Source: Vibrio gallicus (lineage in GTDB: Bacteria; Pseudomonadota; Gammaproteobacteria; Enterobacterales; Vibrionaceae). Taken from it: 64,000 bases of DNA. Within the stretch, counting starts at the first letter, position 1, and each line of letters begins with the position of its first letter. The stretch is from the NCBI RefSeq assembly GCF_024346875.1, contig NZ_AP024871.1:1798001-1862000 (forward strand), written 5' to 3'. Under the pieces are notes generated by a model. The model saw only the letters and a list, made by a program, of their open reading frames with translations, made no database searches and was not told where the DNA came from. The position numbers and the translations under genes are program-made. This document shows positions 30,188 to 38,993 of this stretch, in pieces.

Positions 30188-32821
30188 GTGTCACATATTG
30201 ACCTACTCTCCATTCAACAACTGAGTGACAATGAAATAAGCATTGCAGGTCTCAAGCAACGCCTAGCTGACTTTTCTGAGCAACAGAAGCAACAGTTTCT
30301 GGCTGGGTATTCAGTCATTGACCTAGTTGCAGAGCGCAGCCTATACATGGATGCATTGCTAGCCCGATTGTGGCAACACTATCATTTTGACTCAATTGAG
30401 GGGATAAGCTTAGTCGCAGTAGGAGGCTACGGTAGGCAAGAGCTTCATCCGCTGTCAGATATTGACATTCTTATCCTATCAAAGCGCCCATTAAAGAAAG
30501 AATGGATTCCAAAAGTTAGCGAATTTGTCACCCTATTATGGGACTTGAGACTTGAAGTTGGACACAGTGTTCGCACCCTAAAAGAGTGTTACAGCGTTGC
30601 TAAAGAAGACCTTACGGTTGCAACTAATCTACTAGAATCCCGGCTGATCTGCGGCAGCCAAGACTGCTACGCCCAACTCAATCAATTACTTAATAAAAAA
30701 GACTTCTGGCCAAGTGAGGTGTTTTATAAAGCGAAGCTAGAAGAGCAAAAAGAGCGACACGCTCGCTATCACGATACTGGATATAATCTAGAGCCCGACA
30801 TTAAATCAAGCCCGGGTGGATTGCGTGATATCCATACCCTAAGTTGGGTAGCTCGTTGCCACTTTGGAGCCACCTGTCTCATTGAGATGAGCCAACATGG
30901 CTTTCTAACCGACGCTGAATACAGAGAGCTACAAGAGTGCCAAAACTTCTTATGGCAGATCCGCTTTGCGCTGCACATAGAGTTAAAGCGCTACGACAAC
31001 CGCCTCTCATTTGCCTACCAAGCTAAGGTTGCCGAAAACTTGGGTTTCACAGGGGAACGTAACCAGCCAGTAGAACGGATGATGAAGGAGTTTTATCGCA
31101 CTCTACGTCGCATTACTGAATTGAATAAAATGCTGCTCAAGCTATTTGATCAAGCCATTATCAATAAAGGGAAGTTAACCCCAGCTGAGATATTAGATGA
31201 CGATTTTCAGCGTCGCGGGCACCTTATCGAAGCGCGTAAACCCGCTCTTTTTCAAGCAAGACCTGAAACCATCTTGGATATGTTCATCCATATAACCAAT
31301 GATGCTAGCATTACAGGGGTATCGCCCCCAACCCTGCGCCAATTGAGAACTGCGCGCCGCCGCCTCAATAAATTCTTACACGATATTCCTGTGGCAAGGG
31401 AAAAGTTCTTACAATTGGTTCGCCACCCAAACGTACTAAGCAATGCATTTAGATTGATGCATCAACATGGTGTTCTGGCGGCGTATCTTCCGCAATGGAG
31501 TCAGATTGTAGGGCAGATGCAATTTGACCTATTTCATGTCTACACCGTAGATGAACATACAATTCGCTTACTTAAGCATATCCATAGTTTTAGTTTTGCC
31601 AAGAACCACGAAAGAAACCCGATATGCTGTGAGGTGTTACCTAGAATACAGAAGCCAGAGCTGTTAATTATCGCGGCTATCTTCCACGATATAGGTAAAG
31701 GACGCGGTGGTGACCACTCTGAGATTGGGGAAGGTGAAGCCCTACAATTCTGTACTGAACTCGGGCTATCAAAAGCGGAAGCCAAACTCGTTGCATGGCT
31801 GGTAAAAAATCACTTGATGATGTCTGTTACCGCTCAAAAGCGTGATATCCAAGACCCTGAAGTGATCACCGAGTTTGCTAAGAAAGTTCGCAATGAAGAG
31901 TACTTAGAATTTTTAGTCTGCTTAACCGTTGCTGATATCTGTGCAACTAACCCCGAGTTTTGGAACAGCTGGAAGCGTTCGTTGCTTTCCGAGCTATTCT
32001 ACTCAACACAAAGGGCGTTACGTCGTGGTCTTGAGCATCCCGCTGATGCCCGTGAGCGTATTCGACACAACCAGCAACAGGCATCACTTATTCTCCAAGC
32101 TCGAGGATTTGACAAAAAAGAGGTCGACCTTTTATGGCAACGCTTTAAGGCTGATTATTTCCTGCGTCACACCCACCAGCAACTCGTATGGCATACCGAA
32201 GGGATTTTGCAAAAGCACCAACAAGGTGAAACCTTGATCTTAGCCAGTCCAACCACTACTCGAGGTGGGACCGAGGTGTTCGTGTACACTAAAGACCAGC
32301 CAGTACTCTTTGCCAGTATTGTCGCTGAGCTAGATCGCCGCAATTACAACATCCATGATGCACAGGTTATGGTCAGCCGAGATGGGTATGTTCTCGATAC
32401 CTTTATAATCAGCGATCAAAATAACAAACCGCTCGGTATCGATTGCCATGAAAGGCTCGCCAATCAACTCAGGTTAATTATTAACGACGGTCGATTAACC
32501 AAGATAAAAACACGCCGCACGCCGCGAAATTTGGTTCACTTTAAGGTTAAGACGATTACTGAGTTCGTTGAAACCAAGAACAATAAACACACCATGATGG
32601 AGCTTGTGGCATTAGATACCCCTGGACTGCTGGCGAGTGTCGGTGCCACGTTTGCCGAGTTCGGTATCCACCTGCATGCAGCTAAGATCACAACCATTGG
32701 TGAGCGCGCTGAGGATCTGTTTATTATTACCTCACCGGAGTATTTACCGCTCAATGATGACCTTAAACAGCAGTTGTGTAACAAGCTTGAGATAAACCTA
32801 ACCAAGTTAGCCCCAAATTAA
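30188..32821 (+). CDS. glnD: Bifunctional uridylyltransferase/uridylyl-removing enzyme GlnD
   Basis: Senses glutamine and adds or removes UMP on the PII T-loop Tyr51. 877 residues: nucleotidyltransferase domain with VAVGGYGRQELHPLSDIDIL near residue 77 (metal-binding DID), GlnD-type helical linker, HD domain with IFHDIGKGRGGDHSEIG near 505 for UMP removal, and two C-terminal ACT domains (around 695 and 805) that bind glutamine. Starts with GTG, preceded by AAAAGGA at 7 bases. It neighbours map as in E. coli (map-glnD), with the HD-GYP gene inserted between them on the other strand. Confidence 0.96.
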   Translation: MSHIDLLSIQQLSDNEISIAGLKQRLADFSEQQKQQFLAGYSVIDLVAERSLYMDALLARLWQHYHFDSIEGISLVAVGGYGRQELHPLSDIDILILSKRPLKKEWIPKVSEFVTLLWDLRLEVGHSVRTLKECYSVAKEDLTVATNLLESRLICGSQDCYAQLNQLLNKKDFWPSEVFYKAKLEEQKERHARYHDTGYNLEPDIKSSPGGLRDIHTLSWVARCHFGATCLIEMSQHGFLTDAEYRELQECQNFLWQIRFALHIELKRYDNRLSFAYQAKVAENLGFTGERNQPVERMMKEFYRTLRRITELNKMLLKLFDQAIINKGKLTPAEILDDDFQRRGHLIEARKPALFQARPETILDMFIHITNDASITGVSPPTLRQLRTARRRLNKFLHDIPVAREKFLQLVRHPNVLSNAFRLMHQHGVLAAYLPQWSQIVGQMQFDLFHVYTVDEHTIRLLKHIHSFSFAKNHERNPICCEVLPRIQKPELLIIAAIFHDIGKGRGGDHSEIGEGEALQFCTELGLSKAEAKLVAWLVKNHLMMSVTAQKRDIQDPEVITEFAKKVRNEEYLEFLVCLTVADICATNPEFWNSWKRSLLSELFYSTQRALRRGLEHPADARERIRHNQQQASLILQARGFDKKEVDLLWQRFKADYFLRHTHQQLVWHTEGILQKHQQGETLILASPTTTRGGTEVFVYTKDQPVLFASIVAELDRRNYNIHDAQVMVSRDGYVLDTFIISDQNNKPLGIDCHERLANQLRLIINDGRLTKIKTRRTPRNLVHFKVKTITEFVETKNNKHTMMELVALDTPGLLASVGATFAEFGIHLHAAKITTIGERAEDLFIITSPEYLPLNDDLKQQLCNKLEINLTKLAPN

Positions 32822-32916
32822 AGTGTGAATAAGCGCAGGGTTGAAAGAGTTGCTGCTATCTAAGCCCTTGATTCCCTGCTAACTTAACTCAACAAACGCT
32901 AACTTTTGAGGTACCT

Positions 32917-33300
32917 ATGTATCCACACCTGACTGGCCTTGGAATCCATGAGCCTGATCAAATTGAGCGCTATTCTGTTCGTCAAGAAGCGCACAAAGAC
33001 GTACTCAAGATCTACTTTAGAAAACAAAAAGGTGAGCTTTTCGCCAAGAGCGTGAAGTTCAAATATCCAAGACAGAAGAAAAATGTTTTGGTTGACGGTG
33101 GAAGTCATCAATATAGAGAAATTAGCGAGATAAATCGTAATCTTACGTTGGTCATTGATGAGCTAAATCTCATCACTAAACCGGCACAGATTCAAACCCT
33201 TGATCCGAAACAAAAGATTCTTTCTGATCTACGCCACCTTGAGAAGGTCGTCTCAAGTAAAATTGCAGAGATTGAAGCTGACCTCGCTAAGCTCAAGTAA
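32917..33300 (+). CDS. yaeH: DUF3461 family protein, YaeH-like
   Basis: 127 residues, closely matching E. coli Yae[20 protein letters not shown], then [20 protein letters not shown] with FKYPRQKK, and a C-terminal helix [19 protein letters not shown] that is probably coiled-coil. Function unknown. E. coli keeps it in the glnD-dapD-yaeH neighbourhood. A TTTTGAGGT Shine-Dalgarno-like region precedes the ATG, and the 95-base gap from glnD has only a weak GCAGGG/CCCTGC pairing. Followed by a terminator. Confidence 0.9.
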   Translation: MYPHLTGLGIHEPDQIERYSVRQEAHKDVLKIYFRKQKGELFAKSVKFKYPRQKKNVLVDGGSHQYREISEINRNLTLVIDELNLITKPAQIQTLDPKQKILSDLRHLEKVVSSKIAEIEADLAKLK

Positions 33301-33313
33301 TCACCTTGGTACA

Positions 33314-33347
33314 AAATGAATCGATAAATAATATCGATTCATTTTTT
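33314..33347 (+). terminator. Terminator after the DUF3461 gene
   Basis: 12-bp stem AAATGAATCGAT/ATCGATTCATTT (33314-33325 and 33333-33344), 7-base loop, six T at 33342-33347. Located between convergent genes. Confidence 0.8.
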
Positions 33348-33367
33348 CAGCTACAGAGCCGCAGCCC

Positions 33368-34120
33368 TTAATAGTCAAGCGGTTCAGCATCCCCATCTAG
33401 GAATACACCTTGCCATTCAAAGCGCTGTATATGTGCTTTCCATGTCTCGTCAAATTTTGCCTCTAACACCATCTGCATCCCAGTAAATGGATGTTCAAAC
33501 TCCAACCTAGAGGCATGTAACATCAGTCTTTCACTGGCAAAATTGTCGCGAAACAGGCGATTATGCTTACCGTCACCATGGGTGGTATCCCCGACAATAG
33601 GGTGTCTTAAGTGCTTCATATGGCGACGTAATTGATGCTTGCGTCCAGTTAACGGCGACAACTCCATAAGGCAATAACGTGAGGTTGGAAATCGCCCAGT
33701 AGAAAGAGGCAGTTCCACCTTTGCTAATGGCTTATAGTCGGTAATAGCCGATTGCGCCTCTTTTTCCTGATTAGCAAACTTATCCGCAACCTTATCTAGT
33801 TCAACCTTAAGCGCATAGTCAAGCCTATCCCCTTGCTCAATCCAACCTCGCACGATAGCGTGATAGGTCTTAGTTAGCTTATGTTCGGCAAACATAGGCA
33901 TCATCTTTGAGGCGTACTCGCTAGAGAGTGCGAACATTAGCACCCCTGAAGTGGGTCTATCTAATCGATGTAAAGGGAAGACATGCTGCCCTATTTGATC
34001 CCTTAGGGTTTGCATTACAAACTGGGTTTCATGTTTATCTAACCAAGAGCGATGCACCAGCATTCCGGCCGGTTTATTCACGGCCACAAAATACTGATCT
34101 TGATAAATAATCTCTAACAT
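33368..34120 (-). CDS. truC: tRNA pseudouridine(65) synthase
   Basis: Converts U65 of tRNA-Ile and tRNA-Asp to pseudouridine. 250 residues of the RluA-type family with the catalytic Asp in HRLDRPTSGVL near residue 54, VNKPAGMLVHRSW at the N-terminus and ELSPLTGRKHQLRRHMKHL in the RNA-binding part. The chosen ATG gives MLEIIYQDQ as in E. coli TruC. It overlaps the end of yqcC by 7 bases, so the pair is co-translated. Confidence 0.95.
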   Translation of the reverse strand: MLEIIYQDQYFVAVNKPAGMLVHRSWLDKHETQFVMQTLRDQIGQHVFPLHRLDRPTSGVLMFALSSEYASKMMPMFAEHKLTKTYHAIVRGWIEQGDRLDYALKVELDKVADKFANQEKEAQSAITDYKPLAKVELPLSTGRFPTSRYCLMELSPLTGRKHQLRRHMKHLRHPIVGDTTHGDGKHNRLFRDNFASERLMLHASRLEFEHPFTGMQMVLEAKFDETWKAHIQRFEWQGVFLDGDAEPLDY

Positions 34121-34434
34121 GAACATGCCTCGTCTATAGATTGGATGATTTCAATGATAGCGGTCATATCTAACTCCTGTTTCCACACCTCTTCAAAGTA
34201 GGGTGTTAACGAAAAACCACTTGGGATAGGTTGAGCATCCGCTATTATCTGTTGCATTCGTGGGATAAAGACCCACTGTAACCATTGTTGCGGTTTGAGC
34301 GTATCGACTGCAAAGGGTTGCTGACTGCTCAATGCACTTGTTGAGGGTGGCTCGACATCCCAAAGTTGTGCATTTTGTAATCGCTCAGTAAGCTGTAGTA
34401 GCAATTTTTTGAGCTTAATGGCCTGTTTGCTCAC
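34114..34434 (-). CDS. yqcC: YqcC family protein (DUF446)
   Basis: 106 residues of unknown biochemical role, always next to truC in gammaproteobacteria. Matches E. coli YqcC: LTERLQNAQLWDVEPPS, then QPFAVDTLKPQQWLQWVFIPRMQ and PYFEEVW. Predicted helical and cytosolic, no membrane segment. The overlap with truC (34114-34120) suggests a linked function, but nothing in the sequence shows what it is. Confidence 0.9.
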   Translation of the reverse strand: MSKQAIKLKKLLLQLTERLQNAQLWDVEPPSTSALSSQQPFAVDTLKPQQWLQWVFIPRMQQIIADAQPIPSGFSLTPYFEEVWKQELDMTAIIEIIQSIDEACSC

Positions 34435-34512
34435 GCTATTTCTCTTTTGCTCTTGAAATTGCTGACAAGGTTACCATTTTATAAGTAGAACTTGCCAAGG
34501 TATCAATACCCC

Positions 34513-35556
34513 ATGGAACATATTTCAACTATTACTCAAATTTTAGCCGACAGCGGATGTGAATTTACCATCCACGATCTTGGTCGACGTATCGAAAAAA
34601 TCGATAATCAAGAATTCGCTCGTATAGAGCGAGGACAACAGCCTTACCCTTACCCTGTCCAACGCCAAGCCCAACTGGCGATCTCATATTGGAATCAACA
34701 GCAGCAACCATGGATATGGTTCCTTAAATTTGATCTCGATGAGCGCGGCTTGCTCAGTCCGACCGACATTGGCAACTTTATTAAGTTCGTTCTCGAAGCT
34801 ATGGGCTCAAGGCTGCAAAAAGAACTGTCAGAAGAGACGCAACAAGCTCTAGCCAGTAATCCGTACACCTTTAAACCCAAAGAAGATAAATTAGCGGTAT
34901 TTAACAGCCAAATCCGAGCTCAGCTTGGCCTTGAAGCCAGTGCATACCTTGCCCATACACAGGATTACTTTTCTGGAAAACTAGGATGGAGCAATTGGCA
35001 GACCGTTGGTCTGCAAGGCATTACAGATATGTGTGCGCGACTGCATATCGACAACAACGAGCAAGTGGTCAAAAAAAGCCTAAACCATCTACCCAGTCAG
35101 CCTTTATATGCATTATTAGGTGCTTTAGAGCATCAACAGATATCGCCTTCACTGGCTAATCGTATCCATGATTTAGCGCTCACCGAGCTCAATAGTGGAG
35201 AGTGCGATCTATTCTTGCTCTCAGCTTTGGTGCGCTCTCTGGCTGGGGATAGCAGCGATAAGCTCGATTCACTTGTAACGGCTATCTTATCTGAGCCTCA
35301 ATTTAGCCACCAAGAGGTACTTATTGCTATTGCTGGACGTTGTTGGACACCACTGCAGCAACAATCCATCGCTGAGCAATTCTTAATTCGACTCGCTGAG
35401 ACCAACAATCAAGAGCTGTTCAATCAATTATTTGCTGACTTAGTATTACTGCCGAAATTACGCATCGTCATTCTTCCCATGCTACATCAAGCACCATCAC
35501 AAGCGCTGGCCAACGCGCTATTAACTCTTCAAGCGCAAACTAAGGGCAAGCACTAG
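34513..35556 (+). CDS. DUF3549 family protein
   Basis: 347 residues, soluble, with helical-repeat character in the second half (QQISPSLANRIHDLALTELN, then several LA-rich helices). It starts MEHISTITQILADSGCEFTI, and the central part has PWIWFLKFDLDERGLLSP and a conserved FFSG-like YFSGKLGWSNW segment. No catalytic motif that I recognise. A TTG at 34492 opens the same frame but has no better ribosome site; AAGG lies 12 bases before this ATG. It abuts the DUF3301 gene, and the pair recurs in Vibrionaceae and relatives. Confidence 0.8.
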   Translation: MEHISTITQILADSGCEFTIHDLGRRIEKIDNQEFARIERGQQPYPYPVQRQAQLAISYWNQQQQPWIWFLKFDLDERGLLSPTDIGNFIKFVLEAMGSRLQKELSEETQQALASNPYTFKPKEDKLAVFNSQIRAQLGLEASAYLAHTQDYFSGKLGWSNWQTVGLQGITDMCARLHIDNNEQVVKKSLNHLPSQPLYALLGALEHQQISPSLANRIHDLALTELNSGECDLFLLSALVRSLAGDSSDKLDSLVTAILSEPQFSHQEVLIAIAGRCWTPLQQQSIAEQFLIRLAETNNQELFNQLFADLVLLPKLRIVILPMLHQAPSQALANALLTLQAQTKGKH

Positions 35557-35853
35557 ATGGATCATCTGCTTCTCATCTTAGGGTTAGCTATTATACTGGC
35601 CCTGTTTTGGCAACATCGAAAGCAAACTGAAGTCGCTCGAATGGCAATTGAACGCTATTGCAACAAAATGGAGTTGCAGGTGGTGAGCATCTCATCTGGA
35701 GCACACAAGTTGCGCGACCATCAAGGTCGTTGGTATCGACATACCGAGTTTGCCTTTGAGTTCTCAGCCTTAGGTGATGATTGCTATCAAGGGCGATTAA
35801 TCATGCAAGGTATGCGGATTATGGATGTTCAAACCCAAGCTCACCGCATGTAG
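35557..35853 (+). CDS. DUF3301 family membrane-anchored small protein
   Basis: 98 residues with one N-terminal membrane segment (LLLILGLAIILALFW, residues 4-18) followed by a compact cytosolic or periplasmic domain (LRDHQGRWYRHTEFAFEFSALG). The first codon follows the DUF3549 stop immediately, so the two are coupled. Function unknown. The family is found mainly with DUF3549 in gammaproteobacteria, which suggests a joint role at the membrane. Confidence 0.8.
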   Translation: MDHLLLILGLAIILALFWQHRKQTEVARMAIERYCNKMELQVVSISSGAHKLRDHQGRWYRHTEFAFEFSALGDDCYQGRLIMQGMRIMDVQTQAHRM

Positions 35854-35913
35854 ATATATACTCAAATCCACCTTTTGGTTAGGATAAATAGATTATTCCG
35901 ATAGGCTAAAAAA

Positions 35914-36198
35914 ATGCTGACAAAAGAAATAACCCAAGAGCTCAACTCGATCTTTCAAGCGCTGGAAGCAGAAGGTAAAGAGCCAAGTATGGCGCTAGTA
36001 AAGGCACGCCTTTCATCCGCTGTGCCACTGCCTGCTCTTATCAGTGCGATTAAAAACTGGAAAAGTAGCAGACGTATACCGAAGATAGAGGTCGCGGCAG
36101 AACCAACCCTATCAACGGATCAAAAAATTTCAGCCCTTGAAGAGCAAGTAAAACAGCTAACTGCTCGCCTAGAGGCTCTAGAACAGGCTCAAAAATGA
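35914..36198 (+). CDS. Small KfrA-like helical protein of unknown function
   Basis: 94 residues. The N-terminal half (residues 5-55) resembles the HTH-like start of KfrA_N proteins: [18 protein letters not shown], then [14 protein letters not shown]. The C-terminal half is a short coiled coil with heptad Leu/Ile ([20 protein letters not shown]). Could bind DNA as a dimer; this is inference only. Overlaps the yaiI start by 4 bases (ATGA), so translation is coupled. Confidence 0.65.
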   Translation: MLTKEITQELNSIFQALEAEGKEPSMALVKARLSSAVPLPALISAIKNWKSSRRIPKIEVAAEPTLSTDQKISALEEQVKQLTARLEALEQAQK

Positions 36199-36641
36199 AG
36201 ATACTTGTCGATGCAGACTCCTGCCCTAAAGTTATCCGGGATGTGTTAATTCGCGCCTCTGAACGCACTGGAATCGAGTGTGTCTTTGTTGCGAATCACC
36301 CTATCCCCTTGCCGCAACGAAATAACATTCGCCAACTCAGGGTAAATCAAGGCTTTGATGTCGCAGATAACGTCATAGTAGAGCTTGCCGAGGCTGGTGA
36401 TTTAGTTATCACCTCTGATATCCCACTTGCCGATGAGGTGCTAACTAAACAGGCCAAGGCATTAAGTAGCCGTGGTGAAGAGTTCACCGAGCAAAACATT
36501 AAGGCTAGGCTTAATATCCGCGACTTTATGGACACCATGCGCACCTCAGGTGTACAAACGTCAGGTCCAAGCGCATTATCACAAACCGATAGGCGTGAAT
36601 TTGCTAACGCACTAGATAGAATCCTAGCCAAGACACGCTAA
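36195..36641 (+). CDS. yaiI: YaiI/YqxD family protein (DUF188), NYN/PIN-like
   Basis: 148 residues: [20 protein letters not shown] at the N-terminus, [20 protein letters not shown] in the middle, and [20 protein letters not shown] in the C-terminal half. Conserved Asp residues (VDADSCP, SDIPLA) suggest a metal-dependent nuclease-like fold, but a reaction is not established for the family. Coupled to the preceding small gene by the ATGA overlap. Confidence 0.88.
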   Translation: MKILVDADSCPKVIRDVLIRASERTGIECVFVANHPIPLPQRNNIRQLRVNQGFDVADNVIVELAEAGDLVITSDIPLADEVLTKQAKALSSRGEEFTEQNIKARLNIRDFMDTMRTSGVQTSGPSALSQTDRREFANALDRILAKTR

Positions 36642-36664
36642 ACAAACTCACACCGTTATATTAA

Positions 36665-37447
36665 CTAGTGATTCTTAAGGTGATCCCAAGAGATATTGGA
36701 CACGATTCGGCAGTCATCACACTTAAAGTGAAACATATCATGGATGGGCTCTTCAACAGCCCAATCCCCACCGCATCGTGGGCATTTTCTTAGTTTCTCA
36801 GCAGCAAGGCTCTCTCCGCCAACACGATACAGATAATAATAAGTCGGGATATTGGTCACAAACTCAATACGCCCTCGAATATTCCATCCCCGACGAAATA
36901 AGTCGCTGTTGGTATCGGTCAATTCGCGCAGCGCCGCATGCTCAGCCTTACATCCCCCCGCCATCTGTAGCTCATCACATGCTTGCCATTCGCTCTGCCA
37001 CTTGATCACTGATTTATGGTCGCCATTGAGTGTCGGTGGGTTTCGATACAGTGGGATTGGCATAAAATCATCCCCACTGCGCAATGGGGAACAGGTATGA
37101 ACATAGGTAGTGTAGAGTACCTGCCAGCTTGGTTGTTGCGGTGGCGCGGTATGCTCTGAGTTGATGTCTTGACCTAACAACCTAACTTTAGGTGCCAGCA
37201 ATCCCGCTTCACTTAATCTTTTTAGGCAAAAATTAACAAAGTCCGAATGATTGCGCGGATGTAAACTCTGCTCTTCAGGACACACACCACGTACAGTAAA
37301 GGTTGCGTCATCCATAGCCAAAGGAAACTCTCGCCCTAGAACCTGACCATTAAAGCGTAATGCATCCATTAAGCCGTTGATTGCGCCCTCTACCTTAGTA
37401 ATGGTGGTGTTTTCAAAGCACTCAAACATCAACTCGCAAACAAACAT
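36665..37447 (-). CDS. DUF2310 zinc-ribbon protein, coupled to syd
   Basis: 260 residues. The C-terminus has a zinc ribbon: CPRCGG near residue 218 and CDDC near 243, with a fold-defining FKCDDC strand. The N-terminal part is unassigned (FECFENTTITKVEGAINGLMDAL). Family notes describe it as a possible nucleic-acid-binding protein, but that is not demonstrated. The start is 2 bases after the syd stop, with GAGG inside the end of syd as ribosome site, so it is translated with syd. Confidence 0.78.
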   Translation of the reverse strand: MFVCELMFECFENTTITKVEGAINGLMDALRFNGQVLGREFPLAMDDATFTVRGVCPEEQSLHPRNHSDFVNFCLKRLSEAGLLAPKVRLLGQDINSEHTAPPQQPSWQVLYTTYVHTCSPLRSGDDFMPIPLYRNPPTLNGDHKSVIKWQSEWQACDELQMAGGCKAEHAALRELTDTNSDLFRRGWNIRGRIEFVTNIPTYYYLYRVGGESLAAEKLRKCPRCGGDWAVEEPIHDMFHFKCDDCRIVSNISWDHLKNH

Positions 37448-37449
37448 AT

Positions 37450-37995
37450 CTAAACCTCAGCCTTCAGTTCAGATAAGAATTTTTCTATATTGTCACTTAG
37501 CACTTCACGCTTGTCCGTACCTAACTGCTCTAAGATGACCTCTCCAGAAATATTGCATATCGAAATAACATCTATATCAGAATCAATTGCCGCAATGAAT
37601 ACAGTCGGTTTTAGTTTTAATCTGCGCTGAGTCACCAAATGCCCTAAGATGTTTTCTTGCAAAAGAGTAAAGTCATCATCACTCCAGACCTGAAGCAACG
37701 TCAGTGGCTTTTTGTTCCAGCTCACGGTGAGATTAGCGCTATACTGAGAGCCATAGAATGCCTTGATGTCAGAGTGCAAAGTTAGCTCTATACCACGTTC
37801 AAGGTTGCTAAAATCAGCCAACTCTTCACGAACCACTGCTTGCCATAAAACTTGATTATCTTGTGACTGTTGGATACACGGCGACGCTACCCCAACCAAG
37901 TCCGCACTACTGGGCAGGGTGCCATACTGTTGCTGATAAGCGGTTTGATATTCTGAATTGATACACTCAAGTGCTAACGCTATAGGTGTCGACAT
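37450..37995 (-). CDS. syd: SecY-interacting protein Syd
   Basis: Cytosolic protein that binds SecY and is thought to check the state of the translocon. 181 residues as in E. coli. Recognisable parts: GVASPCI near residue 35, QVWSDDDFTLLQENILGHLV near residue 110, KLKPTVFIAA and ISICNISGEVILEQLGT. A 31-residue longer frame is rejected: AGGA lies 7 bases before this ATG, and E. coli Syd begins at the same point. Divergent from queF, as in E. coli. Confidence 0.92.
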   Translation of the reverse strand: MSTPIALALECINSEYQTAYQQQYGTLPSSADLVGVASPCIQQSQDNQVLWQAVVREELADFSNLERGIELTLHSDIKAFYGSQYSANLTVSWNKKPLTLLQVWSDDDFTLLQENILGHLVTQRRLKLKPTVFIAAIDSDIDVISICNISGEVILEQLGTDKREVLSDNIEKFLSELKAEV

Positions 37996-38150
37996 AAGGA
38001 TTCCTGTAACTACCGCTGGTCCAATCGATAGAACTGTTGACCAGAATTGAAATTTATACCCATGATTCAAAGATGCGAAAAGCACCACTTGATGTTACTA
38101 GGGTATACTAGGTAAAATTCTGTACATTCTACTGTAAAATGCACAACAAA

Positions 38151-38993
38151 ATGAGCAAATATTCAGACGCAAAAGAGCTAGCGGGTCTAACACTAGGCCA
38201 AAAAACCGAGTATGCATCCCAATATGATGCAACATTGCTACAAGCGGTACCGCGTAGCTTAAACCGAGATGACCTTAATTTAGGTACTGAGTTGCCATTT
38301 GTTGGGCAAGATATCTGGACCCTTTATGAATTATCTTGGTTAAACAGTAACGGCTTACCTCAGGTTGCAGTCGGTACCGTAGCTATCCCTGCTGATAGCC
38401 CAAATCTCATAGAGTCCAAATCCTTTAAGCTCTATCTCAATAGCTACAATCAGACTCGATTCTCCAACTGGCAAGAGGTTAGCCACCAATTGGCACAAGA
38501 CCTATCTGCATGTGCCGGTGGTCAGGTGAGCGTTAACCTGCAAAAGGTACAAGAATTTAATCAACAAGCTATCGTTGATATGCAAGGCGAGTGTATCGAT
38601 GAGCAAAATATCACTATTAATGACTATGAATTTAAGAGTGGCTATTTAAAGGATGCTATTTCATCTCAAATAGTTGAAGAAACACTTCATAGCCACCTTC
38701 TAAAATCAAATTGCTTAATTACCAATCAGCCAGATTGGGGCAGTGTCGAGATTTGTTATACCGGCAACCAAATAAACAGAGAAGCCTTGCTTCGCTATAT
38801 CGTCTCGTTTCGTGAACACAATGAGTTCCATGAGCAGTGTGTTGAGCGTATATTTACCGATATCATGAGATATTGTCAGCCTACATCGCTTTCTGTTTAC
38901 GCTCGCTATACTCGCCGAGGAGGGCTTGATATCAATCCAGTTCGAAGTACTTCTTCTGTCAACGTTAATACACAAAGGCTGGCACGTCAGTAA
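38151..38993 (+). CDS. queF: NADPH-dependent 7-cyano-7-deazaguanine reductase
   Basis: Reduces preQ0 to preQ1 for queuosine synthesis in tRNA, a long two-domain (YqcD type) enzyme. 280 residues; the QueF motif [17 protein letters not shown] is near residue 88, the catalytic Cys lies in [16 protein letters not shown] near 190, and [16 protein letters not shown] follows. The ATG gives [17 protein letters not shown] as in E. coli QueF. Another ATG four codons upstream is in frame and no Shine-Dalgarno decides between them. Ends with TAATG overlapping the next gene. Confidence 0.94.
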   Translation: MSKYSDAKELAGLTLGQKTEYASQYDATLLQAVPRSLNRDDLNLGTELPFVGQDIWTLYELSWLNSNGLPQVAVGTVAIPADSPNLIESKSFKLYLNSYNQTRFSNWQEVSHQLAQDLSACAGGQVSVNLQKVQEFNQQAIVDMQGECIDEQNITINDYEFKSGYLKDAISSQIVEETLHSHLLKSNCLITNQPDWGSVEICYTGNQINREALLRYIVSFREHNEFHEQCVERIFTDIMRYCQPTSLSVYARYTRRGGLDINPVRSTSSVNVNTQRLARQ

